Source: Alphaproteobacteria bacterium (GTDB lineage Bacteria; Pseudomonadota; Alphaproteobacteria; CAAHEQ01; UBA3637). Taken from it: a stretch of 37,776 nt of DNA. The stretch lies in the NCBI GenBank assembly GCA_017647405.1, contig JAGCKR010000017.1, positions 1 through 37,776 of the forward strand. Reading direction: 5' to 3'. Below, piece after piece: positions 8,672 to 17,277 of the stretch (positions are counted from its first letter, which is position 1; each line of letters opens with the position of its first letter). The notes below the pieces were generated by a model, which had not been told where the DNA came from, ran no database searches, and was given only the letters and a program-made list of their open reading frames with translations. The position numbers were made by a program, and so were the translations under genes.

Positions 8672-8703
8672 CTTAAAAAATTTTTAACACCTGATTAAGT
8701 TAT
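8668..8703. repeat. Inverted repeat between xthA and pagP
   Basis: Perfect 9-base arms, ATAACTTAA (8668-8676) and TTAAGTTAT (8695-8703), are separated by 18 bases rich in A and T. No T-run follows on either strand in the right place, so it is not an obvious terminator; it could be an operator for pagP or an A/T-rich coincidence. Confidence 0.4.
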
Positions 8704-8723
8704 AAAAAAAAGAAAGAAAAAAA

Positions 8724-9275
8724 ATGAAAAAATTACTTCTTATATTATTATGTGTTTTCATACCTTTCACAGCCTTTTCAAAGGAAGAAAATCAAACCAC
8801 ATCTTATTCAAACAACATCAAAAAAACAATTTGTAACATATTGAAATCTGATGATTATTCTCTCATCATTCCTGTCAACACCTGGCATAACAGATATACC
8901 TATGACAAAGAAAAAATTAATTCTTATAATGAGCGCCCATGGGGTATCGGATTTAGCAAAGATTACATTGATAAAAAAGAAAACAGACACTCTCTTTTTA
9001 TCTTAAAATTCCAAGATTCACATAACAAAACAGAACCGTTTTTAGGCTATTCATTCGCCGCTAGATGGGCAATGAATAAGAAAAAAGATTTTTATCTTTT
9101 AGCCGGCGGAATATTAGGCATTACAGCAAGAGAAGAATATGATTATATTCCATTTCCTGCCCCTTTACCGCTTTTTGGTTTTGAATATAAAAGATTAGTT
9201 GTTGAAAACACTTATATTCCCGGCGGAAAAAATAACGGAAATGTTTTATTTACTTGGATTCGTTGGAAATTTTAA
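8724..9275 (+). CDS. pagP: Lipid A palmitoyltransferase PagP
   Basis: PagP is an eight-stranded outer-membrane beta-barrel that moves a palmitate from phospholipid to lipid A, which tightens the outer membrane against cationic peptides. The 183-residue precursor has a signal peptide (about 1-19, ending FTAFS). Hallmarks are NTWHNR with catalytic His55, YNERPWG (68-74), the catalytic pair Asp98-Ser99 in QDSHNK followed by EPFLGY, PFPAPLPL (143-150) and a C-terminal GNVLFTWIRW ending in Phe, as expected for BAM recognition. The length matches the family. In enterobacteria pagP is under PhoPQ; no PhoP box is evident here, but an inverted repeat lies upstream at 8668-8703. Confidence 0.93.
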   Translation: MKKLLLILLCVFIPFTAFSKEENQTTSYSNNIKKTICNILKSDDYSLIIPVNTWHNRYTYDKEKINSYNERPWGIGFSKDYIDKKENRHSLFILKFQDSHNKTEPFLGYSFAARWAMNKKKDFYLLAGGILGITAREEYDYIPFPAPLPLFGFEYKRLVVENTYIPGGKNNGNVLFTWIRWKF

Positions 9276-9311
9276 TCTTTGAGAATTGTTTTTCTTTTTT
9301 TGTAAAAAAAT

Positions 9312-9340
9312 TTGACAGCCTTTTTAATTTATGCTAATCC
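9312..9340 (+). promoter_or_regulatory. Likely promoter of glk
   Basis: Perfect -35 TTGACA (9312-9317), 17-base spacer and a poor -10 TAATCC (9335-9340) that is helped by TGC directly upstream (extended -10). The start near 9347 gives a short leader to the ATG at 9374. Confidence 0.5.
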
Positions 9341-9373
9341 ATAAAGGAAGAGCAATAATAAAAAGGGAATTTT

Positions 9374-10597
9374 ATGAAAAAAGAAATTGTTTTGCTGGCA
9401 GATGTTGGCGGCACAAATGTGCGTTTTGGAACTTATACGGAAAACGAAAAAACAGCTAATTTTGATAAAAAATATCTCGTGGCTAATTTTAAATCTTTTG
9501 AAGAAGCTGTTGAAACATATTTAAAAGAAACAGGCAAAAAACCAACGCTTTGCGTTATTGGCGCTGCAGGAAATATTGATGAGGCAAATGGAGAAGTTTT
9601 AACCAGTAATACGCCTTGGCGCGTTAGCATTTCAAAATTAAAGTCTAAATTTCCGCAACTCAAAAAAGTGAGTCTTGATAATGATTTTGCCCTTCAAGGA
9701 TGGGCCATTGAAGGGTTAGAATCTCATCAATATCGCACCTTGTTTGATCATCCGCAGGTAACTGATTTAAACGATTCAAAAGTGGCCGTATTAGGCCTTG
9801 GAACCGGATGTGGTACCTGTTTAATGATGAAAACAAATGAAGCCGGCCAAATTATTTACACATCAGAATCGGGACACAGTTCCCTACCCCATGTTGATTT
9901 TGAAAATAGCGACAATGAATTAAGGGATAAAGTGATTAAAACACTTAAAAACAGATATGAAAAAAACGGCAAAGGCATTGTGGTTGAACACATCATTTCA
10001 GGAACCGGGATTCGAAATGTTTATTTAGCCTTAAAAGATGGTATTATCCCCCCTGATTCAAGCAATTTAGTCACGGCTTTTAATATTGAGAAGTTAGCCG
10101 AATCAGGTGATCCAACTGCTCTTAAAACATTTGACATTGTTTTTGCATATTTGGGCGCTCATACGGGCTCTATTGCAGCCACAATTAAAGCTGATAATAT
10201 TTTTTATTGTGGCGGATTATTAGCAAGCTCTTGGGTGCAAGGAAGATTAGAACAATCCGAATATTTTAAAAAGCAATTGGAACATCGCGCCGGCATGACA
10301 GATGCGATGAAAAACCTTCGATTTAGTGTTTCTCTTTATCGGGAAATGGCTGAAAAAGGCGCTATTGTGAGAGCACAACGATTAATCAATGAAAATGCTC
10401 AGGAAGAAGAACAACAACGTTCCAACACGAATTTATTGCAAGCCTTAGCTATTGCTCAAGCCCTGATTGAAGCGCAATGCCCACAAGTTTTACCACAAAT
10501 GAAACGAGTGGTCCAAGCAGTTGAAAAATATAAAATTGCAACACAAAAAATACCTTTTAAAAACATACAAAATAAGAATCAACCGTTGCAAAGATAA
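9374..10597 (+). CDS. glk: Glucokinase (Glk family) with C-terminal extension
   Basis: ATP-dependent phosphorylation of glucose, the entry step to glycolysis. The N-terminal phosphate loop ADVGGTNVRFG (9-19), the catalytic Asp104 in DNDFALQG and the second phosphate segment GLGTGCGT (141-148) are clear. The motif usually written EGGH is ESGH (165-168). The protein has 407 residues whereas ordinary Glk proteins have about 320-340; after about residue 345 a Glu/Gln-rich linker (EEEQQR) leads into a helical tail of about 60 residues of unknown role. The Shine-Dalgarno is AGGGAA. A strong terminator follows at 10606. The extension lies in the same frame with no sign of a frameshift. Confidence 0.9.
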   Translation: MKKEIVLLADVGGTNVRFGTYTENEKTANFDKKYLVANFKSFEEAVETYLKETGKKPTLCVIGAAGNIDEANGEVLTSNTPWRVSISKLKSKFPQLKKVSLDNDFALQGWAIEGLESHQYRTLFDHPQVTDLNDSKVAVLGLGTGCGTCLMMKTNEAGQIIYTSESGHSSLPHVDFENSDNELRDKVIKTLKNRYEKNGKGIVVEHIISGTGIRNVYLALKDGIIPPDSSNLVTAFNIEKLAESGDPTALKTFDIVFAYLGAHTGSIAATIKADNIFYCGGLLASSWVQGRLEQSEYFKKQLEHRAGMTDAMKNLRFSVSLYREMAEKGAIVRAQRLINENAQEEEQQRSNTNLLQALAIAQALIEAQCPQVLPQMKRVVQAVEKYKIATQKIPFKNIQNKNQPLQR

Positions 10598-10605
10598 TTT
10601 TAAAA

Positions 10606-10631
10606 GGCATCTTTATCAGATGCCTTTTTTT
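10606..10631 (+). terminator. Rho-independent terminator of glk
   Basis: A seven-base stem GGCATCT (10606-10612) / AGATGCC (10618-10624) with loop TTATC is followed by seven T residues. It begins nine bases after the glk stop codon. Confidence 0.9.
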
Positions 10632-10745
10632 CTTAACAATTTTTGCTTTGGGTTGTTTTTTTCATATTTTATCCCTGGATTTTTTTTTACCATCTTCCTT
10701 ATCCCAAATAAGATTGTATCAGCTTTCTTCAACTCTTCTTGTATG

Positions 10746-10764
10746 TTGTACGTATAACGTACAA
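10746..10764. repeat. Perfect palindrome TTGTACGT-ATA-ACGTACAA
   Basis: Eight-base perfect arms with a three-base centre lie in the non-coding gap between the convergent glk and gyrA genes. Allowing one bulged G, the symmetry extends outward by TATG/CATA. The GC-containing arms stand out in an A/T-rich region and no T-run follows, so it looks more like a protein-binding site than a terminator. No nearby regulator is obvious. Confidence 0.6.
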
Positions 10765-10816
10765 GCATAAAACGTTAAAACACATTATTTATTAAATATC
10801 TGTCAGAAAACGCATT

Positions 10817-10844
10817 AAAAAAGCCCCAAAAAAATGGGGCTTTT
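10817..10844 (-). terminator. Rho-independent terminator of gyrA
   Basis: Read on the minus strand: AAAA-GCCCCA, a six-base loop of T, then TGGGGC-TTTTTT. The stem pairs 10835-10840 with 10823-10828 and is extended by A/T pairs. It lies 25 bases after the gyrA stop. The A-run on the other side means it could also stop rightward transcription. Confidence 0.9.
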
Positions 10845-10868
10845 CGGTTAAAGAAATAATCAAGTAGA

Positions 10869-13685
10869 TTATTCTTCTGTTTCAGTTTCTTCTGAAACAA
10901 CATCAGTTGCTTCTTGCAAAACCACATCATTTTCAGCAACAATCGGAGCTTCCGAAGTTTCTGGTGTTGAAACAGTTTCATCTGTTTCTTCCACTTCTTC
11001 TTCCACATCTGTAATGCATGTTGCAGACACAACTTTTTCATCTTTATCCAAACGGAAAAGAATCACACCCATTGTGCTACGTCCGGCAATTTTAATATCA
11101 CTGATACGCATGCGAATAAGTTTACCGCCATCTGTTACCATCATCAAGTGCGCATCATCCGGCACCGGCATTGTGGCAACCACATCGGCTTTGCGTCGAT
11201 CATCCATTTTGATGTTTGTTACCCCAGAAGTGCCACGGGCTGTAATGCGATATTCATAAGCACTTGTGCGTTTACCAAAGCCTTTATCCGTAATTGTTAA
11301 GATAAATTCTTCTTCCGCAGCCATTTTTTCGAATTCTTCCGGTGTCAACGTTGTTGTTGAAGCGGTTTCAGTTTCAATTACTTCACCTTCTTCCGTTTCA
11401 CCTAAAGCTCTTCTCTTGGCAGCAGCTTCTTTTAAGTATGCATCGCGTTTTTCAATATCTGCTTTTGCGTGTTTGACAATTGACATAGAAATAACGCTTT
11501 CACCTTCCGGTAATTTCATACCACGCACCCCTGTGGAAGCACGCGATTCAAATACGCGCACATCTGTGACAGGGAAACGAACGCATTTACCACCGGCAGC
11601 GGCCAATAAAACATCATCAGAATCATTACAGATTTGAACGCCGATAAGCTTATCGCCTTCATCCAATTTCATAGCGATTTTACCGTTTGACTGAACATTA
11701 TAGAAGTCTGTCAATCTGTTACGTCTTACCCCACCAGATGCCGTTGCAAACATCACTGTTTGATCACCACATTCTTCTTGAGATTCCGGCAAAGTTAAAA
11801 TCGTTGAAATTGTTTCGCCTTGTTGAAGTGGCAAGAGGTTAATTAAAGCTTTACCAAGTGATTGCGGAGATCCTTCCGGCAAACGGTATGTTTTGATTTT
11901 ATAAACAATACCTCTGCTTGAGAAGAAAAGAAGCGGACTGTGTGTACAGGCAACAAAAAGTTGAGAAACTTGGTCTTCATCTCTTGTTGACATTCCCGAA
12001 CGCCCTTTTCCACCGCGATTTTGAGCGCGATATGTTGAAAGAGGAACACGTTTGATATAACCGTTATTTGAAACAGTTACAACCATTGTTTCCCTTGGAA
12101 TCAAATCTTCCATATCCTGTTCAAATTCAGCATTATCAATTGTTGTTAAACGTTCAGATGAAACCTGAGCTTTCACAACTTCCAATTCTTCACGGATAAT
12201 AGCATAAATTTTTTCGCGAGAAGCAAGTGTTGATAAAAATCCTTTAATTAAGGCCGCCAATTCACCCACTTCAGAATGAATTTTATCACGTTCCAAACCT
12301 GTTAAACGGTTCAATTTCAAATCCAAAATGGCTTTGGCTTGAGCCTCTGAAAGCATATAGGTGCCTTCAACAACTTTTCTATCAGGTTCATCAATCAAAT
12401 CAATTAAAGCAGCCACATCGGCAGCATCCCATTTCGTTGCCATTAAGCGTTGTTTTGCCACTTGAGGATCCGGTGCACTTTTAATCATTTCAATAACGGC
12501 ATCCAAATTAGCAACAGCAATCGCCAAACCAACCAAAACATGCGCTCTATCACGTGCTTTATTGAGTTCATAAACCGTGCGACGACGAACAACTTCTTCA
12601 CGGAACTTGATAAACGCATCCAAAATTTGCTTTAAGTTCATTAACTCCGGTCGGCCATTGTTGAGCGCCAACATATTCATACTGAAACTTGTTTGCAAAG
12701 ACGTATATTTAAATAATTGATTTAAAACAACATCCGGATGTGCATCTTTTTTCAATTCGATAACAACACGAACCCCTTGACGATCGGATTCATCGCGCAA
12801 ATCAGAAATGCCTTCAATCACTTTATCTTTTACCAACTGAGCAATGCGGATAATCATTTCCGCCTTGTTCACCTGATACGGCACTTCGGTCACAATAATT
12901 GCCATGCGATCTTTTTTGATTTCTTCAATGCTTGTTCTACCGCGCATAATAACGGAACCACGTCCCGTTGTATAAGCCGAACGAGCACCACCACGACCCA
13001 AGATTAAACCACCTGTTGGAAAATCCGGTGCCGGCACATAATCCATCAATTCATCAATCGTGATTTCAGGATTATCAATCATGGCAATCGCCGCTGAAAT
13101 CACTTCACCAGGATTATGTGGCGGAATATTTGTTGCCATACCAACAGCAATACCGCCAGAACCATTCACCAAAAGATTTGGGAATCTGGCCGGCAAAACT
13201 TCCGGTTCTTGACAAGTTTCATCATAGTTGGGTCTAAAATCAACCGTATCTTTATCAATATCTTCCAATAAACAATGGGCTGTTTGCGCCAAACGAGCTT
13301 CCGTATAACGCATAGCAGCAGCTTTATCACCATCCATTGACCCAAAGTTACCTTGTGACCCCACTAACGGCACACGCATAGAAAATGTTTGCGCCATACG
13401 AACCATTGCTTCATAAATAGAGCTATCACCATGTGGGTGATATTTACCCATCACATCCCCAACGATACGAGCAGATTTTCTAAACGGTTTATTGTAATCA
13501 TATCCGTTTTCATGCATTGAAAACAAAATCCGGCGGTGAACAGGTTTTAAACCATCTCGAACATCCGGAAGAGCACGTGAAACAATAACGCTCATTGCAT
13601 AATCCAAATAGGATTTGCGCATTTCCTCTTCAATCGGAGCGGTTACCGTATCAAGCACCATTGAACTTACTGATGTTTCAGTCAT
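10869..13685 (-). CDS. gyrA: DNA gyrase subunit A
   Basis: GyrA is the breaking-reunion subunit of gyrase, which introduces negative supercoils with GyrB. The 938-residue protein has the catalytic tyrosine at 127 (AAMRYTEAR). The quinolone-determining region reads [10 protein letters not shown], with Ser88 at the E. coli Ser83 position and Glu92 at the Asp87 position; Glu is a common natural residue there, so resistance is not implied. The GyrA box appears as QNRGGKG at about 555, supporting gyrase rather than topoisomerase IV. The C-terminal beta-pinwheel carries a charged insertion of about 45 residues (near 735-780, Glu/Thr/Ala-rich) and the protein ends in an acidic tail of about 45 residues. 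It lies 37 bases after ssb and probably shares its transcript. Confidence 0.97.
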   Translation of the reverse strand: MTETSVSSMVLDTVTAPIEEEMRKSYLDYAMSVIVSRALPDVRDGLKPVHRRILFSMHENGYDYNKPFRKSARIVGDVMGKYHPHGDSSIYEAMVRMAQTFSMRVPLVGSQGNFGSMDGDKAAAMRYTEARLAQTAHCLLEDIDKDTVDFRPNYDETCQEPEVLPARFPNLLVNGSGGIAVGMATNIPPHNPGEVISAAIAMIDNPEITIDELMDYVPAPDFPTGGLILGRGGARSAYTTGRGSVIMRGRTSIEEIKKDRMAIIVTEVPYQVNKAEMIIRIAQLVKDKVIEGISDLRDESDRQGVRVVIELKKDAHPDVVLNQLFKYTSLQTSFSMNMLALNNGRPELMNLKQILDAFIKFREEVVRRRTVYELNKARDRAHVLVGLAIAVANLDAVIEMIKSAPDPQVAKQRLMATKWDAADVAALIDLIDEPDRKVVEGTYMLSEAQAKAILDLKLNRLTGLERDKIHSEVGELAALIKGFLSTLASREKIYAIIREELEVVKAQVSSERLTTIDNAEFEQDMEDLIPRETMVVTVSNNGYIKRVPLSTYRAQNRGGKGRSGMSTRDEDQVSQLFVACTHSPLLFFSSRGIVYKIKTYRLPEGSPQSLGKALINLLPLQQGETISTILTLPESQEECGDQTVMFATASGGVRRNRLTDFYNVQSNGKIAMKLDEGDKLIGVQICNDSDDVLLAAAGGKCVRFPVTDVRVFESRASTGVRGMKLPEGESVISMSIVKHAKADIEKRDAYLKEAAAKRRALGETEEGEVIETETASTTTLTPEEFEKMAAEEEFILTITDKGFGKRTSAYEYRITARGTSGVTNIKMDDRRKADVVATMPVPDDAHLMMVTDGGKLIRMRISDIKIAGRSTMGVILFRLDKDEKVVSATCITDVEEEVEETDETVSTPETSEAPIVAENDVVLQEATDVVSEETETEE

Positions 13686-13722
13686 ATATATTTTCTCTCT
13701 TTTTTGTTAAATATTCATCAGA

Positions 13723-14190
13723 TTAAAACGGAATTTCATCATCAAAAGAATCACTTGAAGAACCAAGGCCCGTTGCATCCCAACCAGATGATGAATTATT
13801 TGCATCAGATGAAACAGATGAACCGGCACTCATTCCTTCACCTCTGGCATCCAACATAACCAATTCACCACGGAAAGCGCCTAAAACGATTTCAGTTGTG
13901 AATTTTTCCTGACCGCTTTGATCGGTATATCTTCTTGTTTGAAGAGCGCCTTCCACATAAACTTTTGAACCTTTTTTCAAAAAGCGTTCTGCAAAATCGG
14001 CTAAATTTGCATTAAAAATGACAACACGGTGCCATTCGGTTCTTTCTTGTCTTTCACCGGACTTGTCTTTCCATGTTTCACTTGTTGCTACAGATAAGTG
14101 GGCAATTTTTTGACCTGAAGTTGAATGTCTGATTTCAGGGTCACGACCCAAATTGCCAACCAATGTAACTTTATTAATGCTACCTGCCAT
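13723..14190 (-). CDS. ssb: Single-stranded DNA-binding protein
   Basis: SSB coats single-stranded DNA in replication, recombination and repair and recruits partners through its C-terminal tip. The protein has 155 residues: an OB fold at about 1-110 (NKVTLVGNLGRDPE, TEWHRVV, GSKVYVEG), a Ser/Gly/Asn-rich disordered linker, and the acidic tip DDEIPF, all as expected. The ATG is preceded by an AAAGGAA-type site. It stands directly upstream of gyrA, an arrangement I associate with Alphaproteobacteria. No anomaly. Confidence 0.97.
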   Translation of the reverse strand: MAGSINKVTLVGNLGRDPEIRHSTSGQKIAHLSVATSETWKDKSGERQERTEWHRVVIFNANLADFAERFLKKGSKVYVEGALQTRRYTDQSGQEKFTTEIVLGAFRGELVMLDARGEGMSAGSSVSSDANNSSSGWDATGLGSSSDSFDDEIPF

Positions 14191-14328
14191 TTTAAATTCC
14201 TTTCTTTACTTTTCGTTACTTAAAAAATCAAGTGTTTTTATATAAAAAAACAATCCTTCATACTTTAACTTTTTTTTATCAAAAAGAAAAGCTTTTTTTG
14301 TGATTTTTTAAGAAAAAAACGGCGTTTT

Positions 14329-15261
14329 TTAAGCCTTTTTAACAAAATCTTTCGGCAAATAACTCAAATTTGTTTTTAAAACCTCTTGTGCCACAAAATG
14401 CCCCTTTAACGCACAGGTTTCAAAATCAAAATTTTGATGGAGTCCAAGCAAAAATCCAGCTGCAAAACCATCACCTGCTCCATTCGTATTTTGAATCGTA
14501 TCTAACAAAGGAGCTTGAAAGAAATAGTTTTCATTTTTACTAAATATTTCAACACCTTTTGCACCACATGTTTTAACGCATAAAACATCCTTTAACATGT
14601 CCGGTGCCACCTGCAATGCTTCAAATTCATATTCATTTCCAAACAAAATATCCATTTTAGGAAGCAATTTCAAAATTAACTCTTTTTTATTTTGAACACA
14701 ATGAACATCCGATAAGGTTAAATAAACTTTTGCCCCAAAAAACTTGGCTCTCAAAATAACTTCTTCCACCAAATCCGGTCGCCGATTAATCATATAACCT
14801 TCCGTTAAAATAGATTTTGTGTTTTTAAGCAGTTCATCCGTCACCTCGGCTGTTTCCAATAAATTTGCCGCACAAGGACGGGCACATTGTGTTCTATCCT
14901 TATCCTGATGAACCATCACAACACTACATCCTGTTTTATCTTGGGACGTTTGAATTAAATAGGATTGAACATTATATTCCGTTAAACTGGCTTCAAAAAA
15001 ATCCCCTTCTCTATCGCAACCGGCTTTCCCGATAAATCCCGCTTTTGCCCCCAAAAGAGCCATATTGCGAATGGTATTTGCAGCCGAGCCACCAGCATAA
15101 TCGGCTAACGAAGGCTTTTCTCTTAAATACGAATGTTCTTCAGGTGTTGCTATAAAAAAAAGCCCCTTAACTGGCAAAATTTTTTGCATAACCGGATCAG
15201 TTTCATCAAATACAATAATTTTATCGACAATGGCATCGCCCACGCCCAATATATCCAACAT
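14329..15261 (-). CDS. PfkB-family carbohydrate/nucleoside kinase
   Basis: A 310-residue ribokinase-fold kinase. The first family signature is GGSAANT at 57-63 and the second is NTNGAGDGFAAGF at 258-270, with the anion hole GAGD and catalytic base Asp264. Overall organisation (LGVGDAIVD at the start, GGSAANTIRNMALLG) resembles adenosine-kinase-like members of PfkB, but the substrate cannot be decided. The start at 15261 is supported by GGGAG seven bases upstream and overlaps the 3' end of the HAD gene by 41 bases, so translation is probably coupled. With the neighbouring HAD hydrolase and phosphoribosyltransferase it may serve nucleoside or sugar-phosphate salvage (inference). Confidence 0.88.
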   Translation of the reverse strand: MLDILGVGDAIVDKIIVFDETDPVMQKILPVKGLFFIATPEEHSYLREKPSLADYAGGSAANTIRNMALLGAKAGFIGKAGCDREGDFFEASLTEYNVQSYLIQTSQDKTGCSVVMVHQDKDRTQCARPCAANLLETAEVTDELLKNTKSILTEGYMINRRPDLVEEVILRAKFFGAKVYLTLSDVHCVQNKKELILKLLPKMDILFGNEYEFEALQVAPDMLKDVLCVKTCGAKGVEIFSKNENYFFQAPLLDTIQNTNGAGDGFAAGFLLGLHQNFDFETCALKGHFVAQEVLKTNLSYLPKDFVKKA

Positions 15262-15838
15262 CTTTTTCTCCCATTATTTTTTTCAAATTAATTAACGCCG
15301 TTTCTTTTTGAAAAACAAAACTTTTAAATCCAACAGACAAAGCCACCTCAACATTTTCCTTTTTATCGTCAATAAATAACACTTCATCAGGATTTACTTT
15401 CATTTTTTTTAAAACCTCTTGAAAAATTCTTTTATCAGGTTTTAACAAACCTAACTCATAAGAAGGAAATATAAACTCTTTTGTTAAAGGCAAAGAATCC
15501 AACGTTCCTTCAAAACAAGGTAACGCATTTGAAAGCAACCCCATTTGAACGTTTTTTGCTTTCAAATAGCTAATCAAATCTAGTGTTTGCGAATAAAAAT
15601 CTCCTTTTCCTTTACATAAACTGAGAAAGATTTCCTTTTCTTTATTAGGGGTATAGTCTATCTTTAATTGGTGACAAACATCTTTTGAAAAGGAAGAAAA
15701 ACTTATTTCTCCCGTCATAAGCTCTTTCCATTTAAATGAAAATGATTTTTCAGATGTTTTGTCGCTCAACCATCTTTTAAACGGCGCCAAAGAATAAGGA
15801 TAAATCACTCCACCACAATCAAATAAACAAACTTTCAT
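15221..15838 (-). CDS. HAD-superfamily hydrolase (YihX-like)
   Basis: A 205-residue haloacid-dehalogenase-fold enzyme, probably a sugar- or nucleotide-phosphate phosphatase. Motif I is FDCGGV with the nucleophile Asp7; the acidic residue normally two positions on is Gly9, as in the YihX-like branch (FDLGNV). Motif II is LLSNAL (Ser103), motif III Lys133 in LLKPDK and motif IV FIDDKKEN (Asp157, Asp158). The region between about 15 and 80 is a helical cap (type IA). Its last 13 codons overlap the PfkB kinase in another frame, so its C-terminal residues (RGRCHC) are shaped by that overlap. A promoter-like sequence lies at 15866-15894. Confidence 0.88.
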   Translation of the reverse strand: MKVCLFDCGGVIYPYSLAPFKRWLSDKTSEKSFSFKWKELMTGEISFSSFSKDVCHQLKIDYTPNKEKEIFLSLCKGKGDFYSQTLDLISYLKAKNVQMGLLSNALPCFEGTLDSLPLTKEFIFPSYELGLLKPDKRIFQEVLKKMKVNPDEVLFIDDKKENVEVALSVGFKSFVFQKETALINLKKIMGEKDVGYIGRGRCHCR

Positions 15839-15865
15839 CTTTAACCCGTCAACTCCTTTAAAGGT

Positions 15866-15894
15866 ATTTTAACGGGCGAAAGTAAAAAAGTCTA
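15866..15894 (-). promoter_or_regulatory. Possible promoter of the HAD-kinase pair
   Basis: Minus strand: -35 TAGACT (15889-15894), 17-base spacer, -10 TAAAAT (15866-15871). It begins within the last codons of the upstream phosphoribosyltransferase. AAAGGAG follows before the ATG at 15838. Confidence 0.5.
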
Positions 15895-16311
15895 GCATTT
15901 ATTTTCCCAAGGCAACTGAGGTGTTAACGCCGGATATCTGAGTCCAACAATATCCGGTTCATAAGAAGAACGACTTGATTGAAACAAAACACAAGTCACA
16001 AATTCATAATCTTTAAAAAGGTTTTTAACCATTTCAAAACTGTTACCCGTTTCAGTTGCATCATCTACAAGCAAAAATTTTGTTCCCCGGTCAAAGTGAT
16101 CCAATGTTGAACCACCAAAACCATTTTTTCTGGAATAATTAATATATTCCATTTTCTTTTTGAGCTGATAGGCAATATAACCCGCCGGAATGGCGCCTCC
16201 GCGCCCTAATGAAACAACAGCCTCAATATCAATATTTTCTTTTTGTAACTGTTCAATGCAGTGCATAACCGCATCTTGAACTTCCATCCATGAAAAACGA
16301 ATTTTTTTCAT
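15892..16311 (-). CDS. Type I phosphoribosyltransferase, xanthine-guanine type-like
   Basis: A 139-residue enzyme of the PRPP-dependent transferase fold. The PRPP loop VDDATETGNSF at 82-92 has the two acidic residues followed by TxTG, and SLGRGGAIPAG at 34-44 matches the pyrophosphate-binding segment of xanthine-guanine transferases. The C-terminal LPWE resembles the xanthine-guanine enzyme too. It is somewhat shorter than E. coli Gpt (about 152 residues), and the substrate (guanine/xanthine, or another base) is not certain. Shine-Dalgarno AAGGGGA and a strong promoter at 16343-16371 support the start. Purine salvage is the likely role. Confidence 0.8.
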   Translation of the reverse strand: MKKIRFSWMEVQDAVMHCIEQLQKENIDIEAVVSLGRGGAIPAGYIAYQLKKKMEYINYSRKNGFGGSTLDHFDRGTKFLLVDDATETGNSFEMVKNLFKDYEFVTCVLFQSSRSSYEPDIVGLRYPALTPQLPWENKC

Positions 16312-16342
16312 CTTTTAAATTCCCCTTTAATTCAATTTTAAA

Positions 16343-16371
16343 ATTATATAAAAAGGAAATAAAAAATACAA
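16343..16371 (-). promoter_or_regulatory. Promoter of the phosphoribosyltransferase gene
   Basis: Minus strand: -35 TTGTAT (16366-16371), 17-base spacer, perfect -10 TATAAT (16343-16348). The start falls near 16336, giving a leader of about 25 bases that includes AAGGGGA. Confidence 0.7.
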
Positions 16372-16412
16372 TTCTTTTTTTATTTCATCTTCCTTTTTAA
16401 AGAAAAATAAGA

Positions 16413-16418
16413 TATACT
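16413..16418 (+). promoter_or_regulatory. -10 element for the small membrane protein operon
   Basis: TATACT lies 24 bases before the ATG at 16443. The -35 region is not recognisable. It forms a divergent promoter region with 16343-16371. Confidence 0.35.
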
Positions 16419-16442
16419 TTTTTTAACGTGAGGAGAAAAAAA

Positions 16443-16703
16443 ATGCCGTTTGTCGCTCAAATCAGTTTTATCATCGTTTTATCTTTATTGAACATTTTGG
16501 CGTATATTTGGACCTTTCCAAATTCTTTTGCCACTCAAAATAAAGATTTTTATGATATTATATCCATATTCAATGATTTTATTTTTATCTCCTGTGTGCT
16601 ATCAAGCATTTCTTCTTTAAGAAAAGCTAAATTCCAAACAGCTACGTTTTTTTTAAGCATTCCGCTTATTTATACAGTTATTTTAATCTTAAATTTCAGA
16701 TAA
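16443..16703 (+). CDS. Small membrane protein, unknown function
   Basis: An 86-residue protein with three hydrophobic segments at about residues 5-24, 42-56 and 66-84, separated by short polar loops; no charged catalytic motif. The longest frame would begin at GTG 16428, but the sequence AGGAG (16431-16435) seven bases before the ATG at 16443 makes that the better start. It is followed three bases later by the GNAT-like gene and probably shares a transcript with it. I do not recognise the family. The loop after the first segment carries the string FPNSFATQNKDFYD. Confidence 0.7.
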   Translation: MPFVAQISFIIVLSLLNILAYIWTFPNSFATQNKDFYDIISIFNDFIFISCVLSSISSLRKAKFQTATFFLSIPLIYTVILILNFR

Positions 16704-16706
16704 TCC

Positions 16707-17276
16707 ATGAAAACTGTTATTATTGTTAATGAAGATGTGACCCTTGTTCAGTTTAAAAACCAAACGCAACAGACAAAAACTCTTTTGGCTCTTTTTCAAA
16801 AGAATAAATCAAGGCTTCAGCTATTTTTTCCAGGGTATTATTCCCTGCCTCTTTCATTTCAAAATATTCAAAAGCTACTGACACAAAAAGAAAAAAAATT
16901 CAATCAAGATGAAGAATATTCTTTTGCCATTTGTTCAAAAAAAGCAAAAAAAATTATCGGTGCTATTGAGGTTGATTGTGTTTGTAAAGACGCCTTTTTT
17001 TCTTATTGGATAGATAAAAACTTTGAAAATAAAAAGATTATCAGTCATTCTTTTGATAAATTGAGAGAAATTTTATTTCAAAATCATTTTACTTGCTTGC
17101 TCGTCCACTGCAACATCAAAAACAAAAAATCAATTACATTTTTAACACATAAGGGATTCACCATATTTTCTCATCATCAAGATAACAATCGAAAAAAATT
17201 TATTTTTATGCAACAAACCAAAATACAATATCAAAGTTTAAAAAAACTTTTACAATCACAAAATGAAAGGATCTAA
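16707..17276 (+). CDS. GNAT-fold acetyltransferase-like protein (RimL-like)
   Basis: A 189-residue protein whose middle matches the GNAT pattern: YSFAICSKKAKKIIGAIEVD (beta2-beta4, about 72-91), FFSYWIDKNFENKKI (about 98-112, the usual acetyl-CoA segment with weak R/Q-x-x-G/A conservation), and NIKNKKSITFLTHKGF (about 137-152), typical of RimJ/RimL proteins acting on protein N-termini or small molecules. The acetyl-CoA loop is degenerate, so activity is uncertain. There is no Shine-Dalgarno; the ATG lies three bases after the upstream stop, suggesting reinitiation. Its stop is one base from the start of the DUF167 gene. Confidence 0.65.
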   Translation: MKTVIIVNEDVTLVQFKNQTQQTKTLLALFQKNKSRLQLFFPGYYSLPLSFQNIQKLLTQKEKKFNQDEEYSFAICSKKAKKIIGAIEVDCVCKDAFFSYWIDKNFENKKIISHSFDKLREILFQNHFTCLLVHCNIKNKKSITFLTHKGFTIFSHHQDNNRKKFIFMQQTKIQYQSLKKLLQSQNERI

Positions 17277-17277
17277 A

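Noticed and set aside
10521..11041. Open frames of 78 and 88 codons around the glk-gyrA junction
   Set aside because: The first crosses the glk end and its terminator; the second crosses the gyrA terminator and runs out of frame within gyrA.
11850..12060. GyrA quinolone-resistance change suggested by Glu at the Asp87 position
   Set aside because: Glu is a natural residue there in many bacteria and the key Ser is present; no resistance is inferred.
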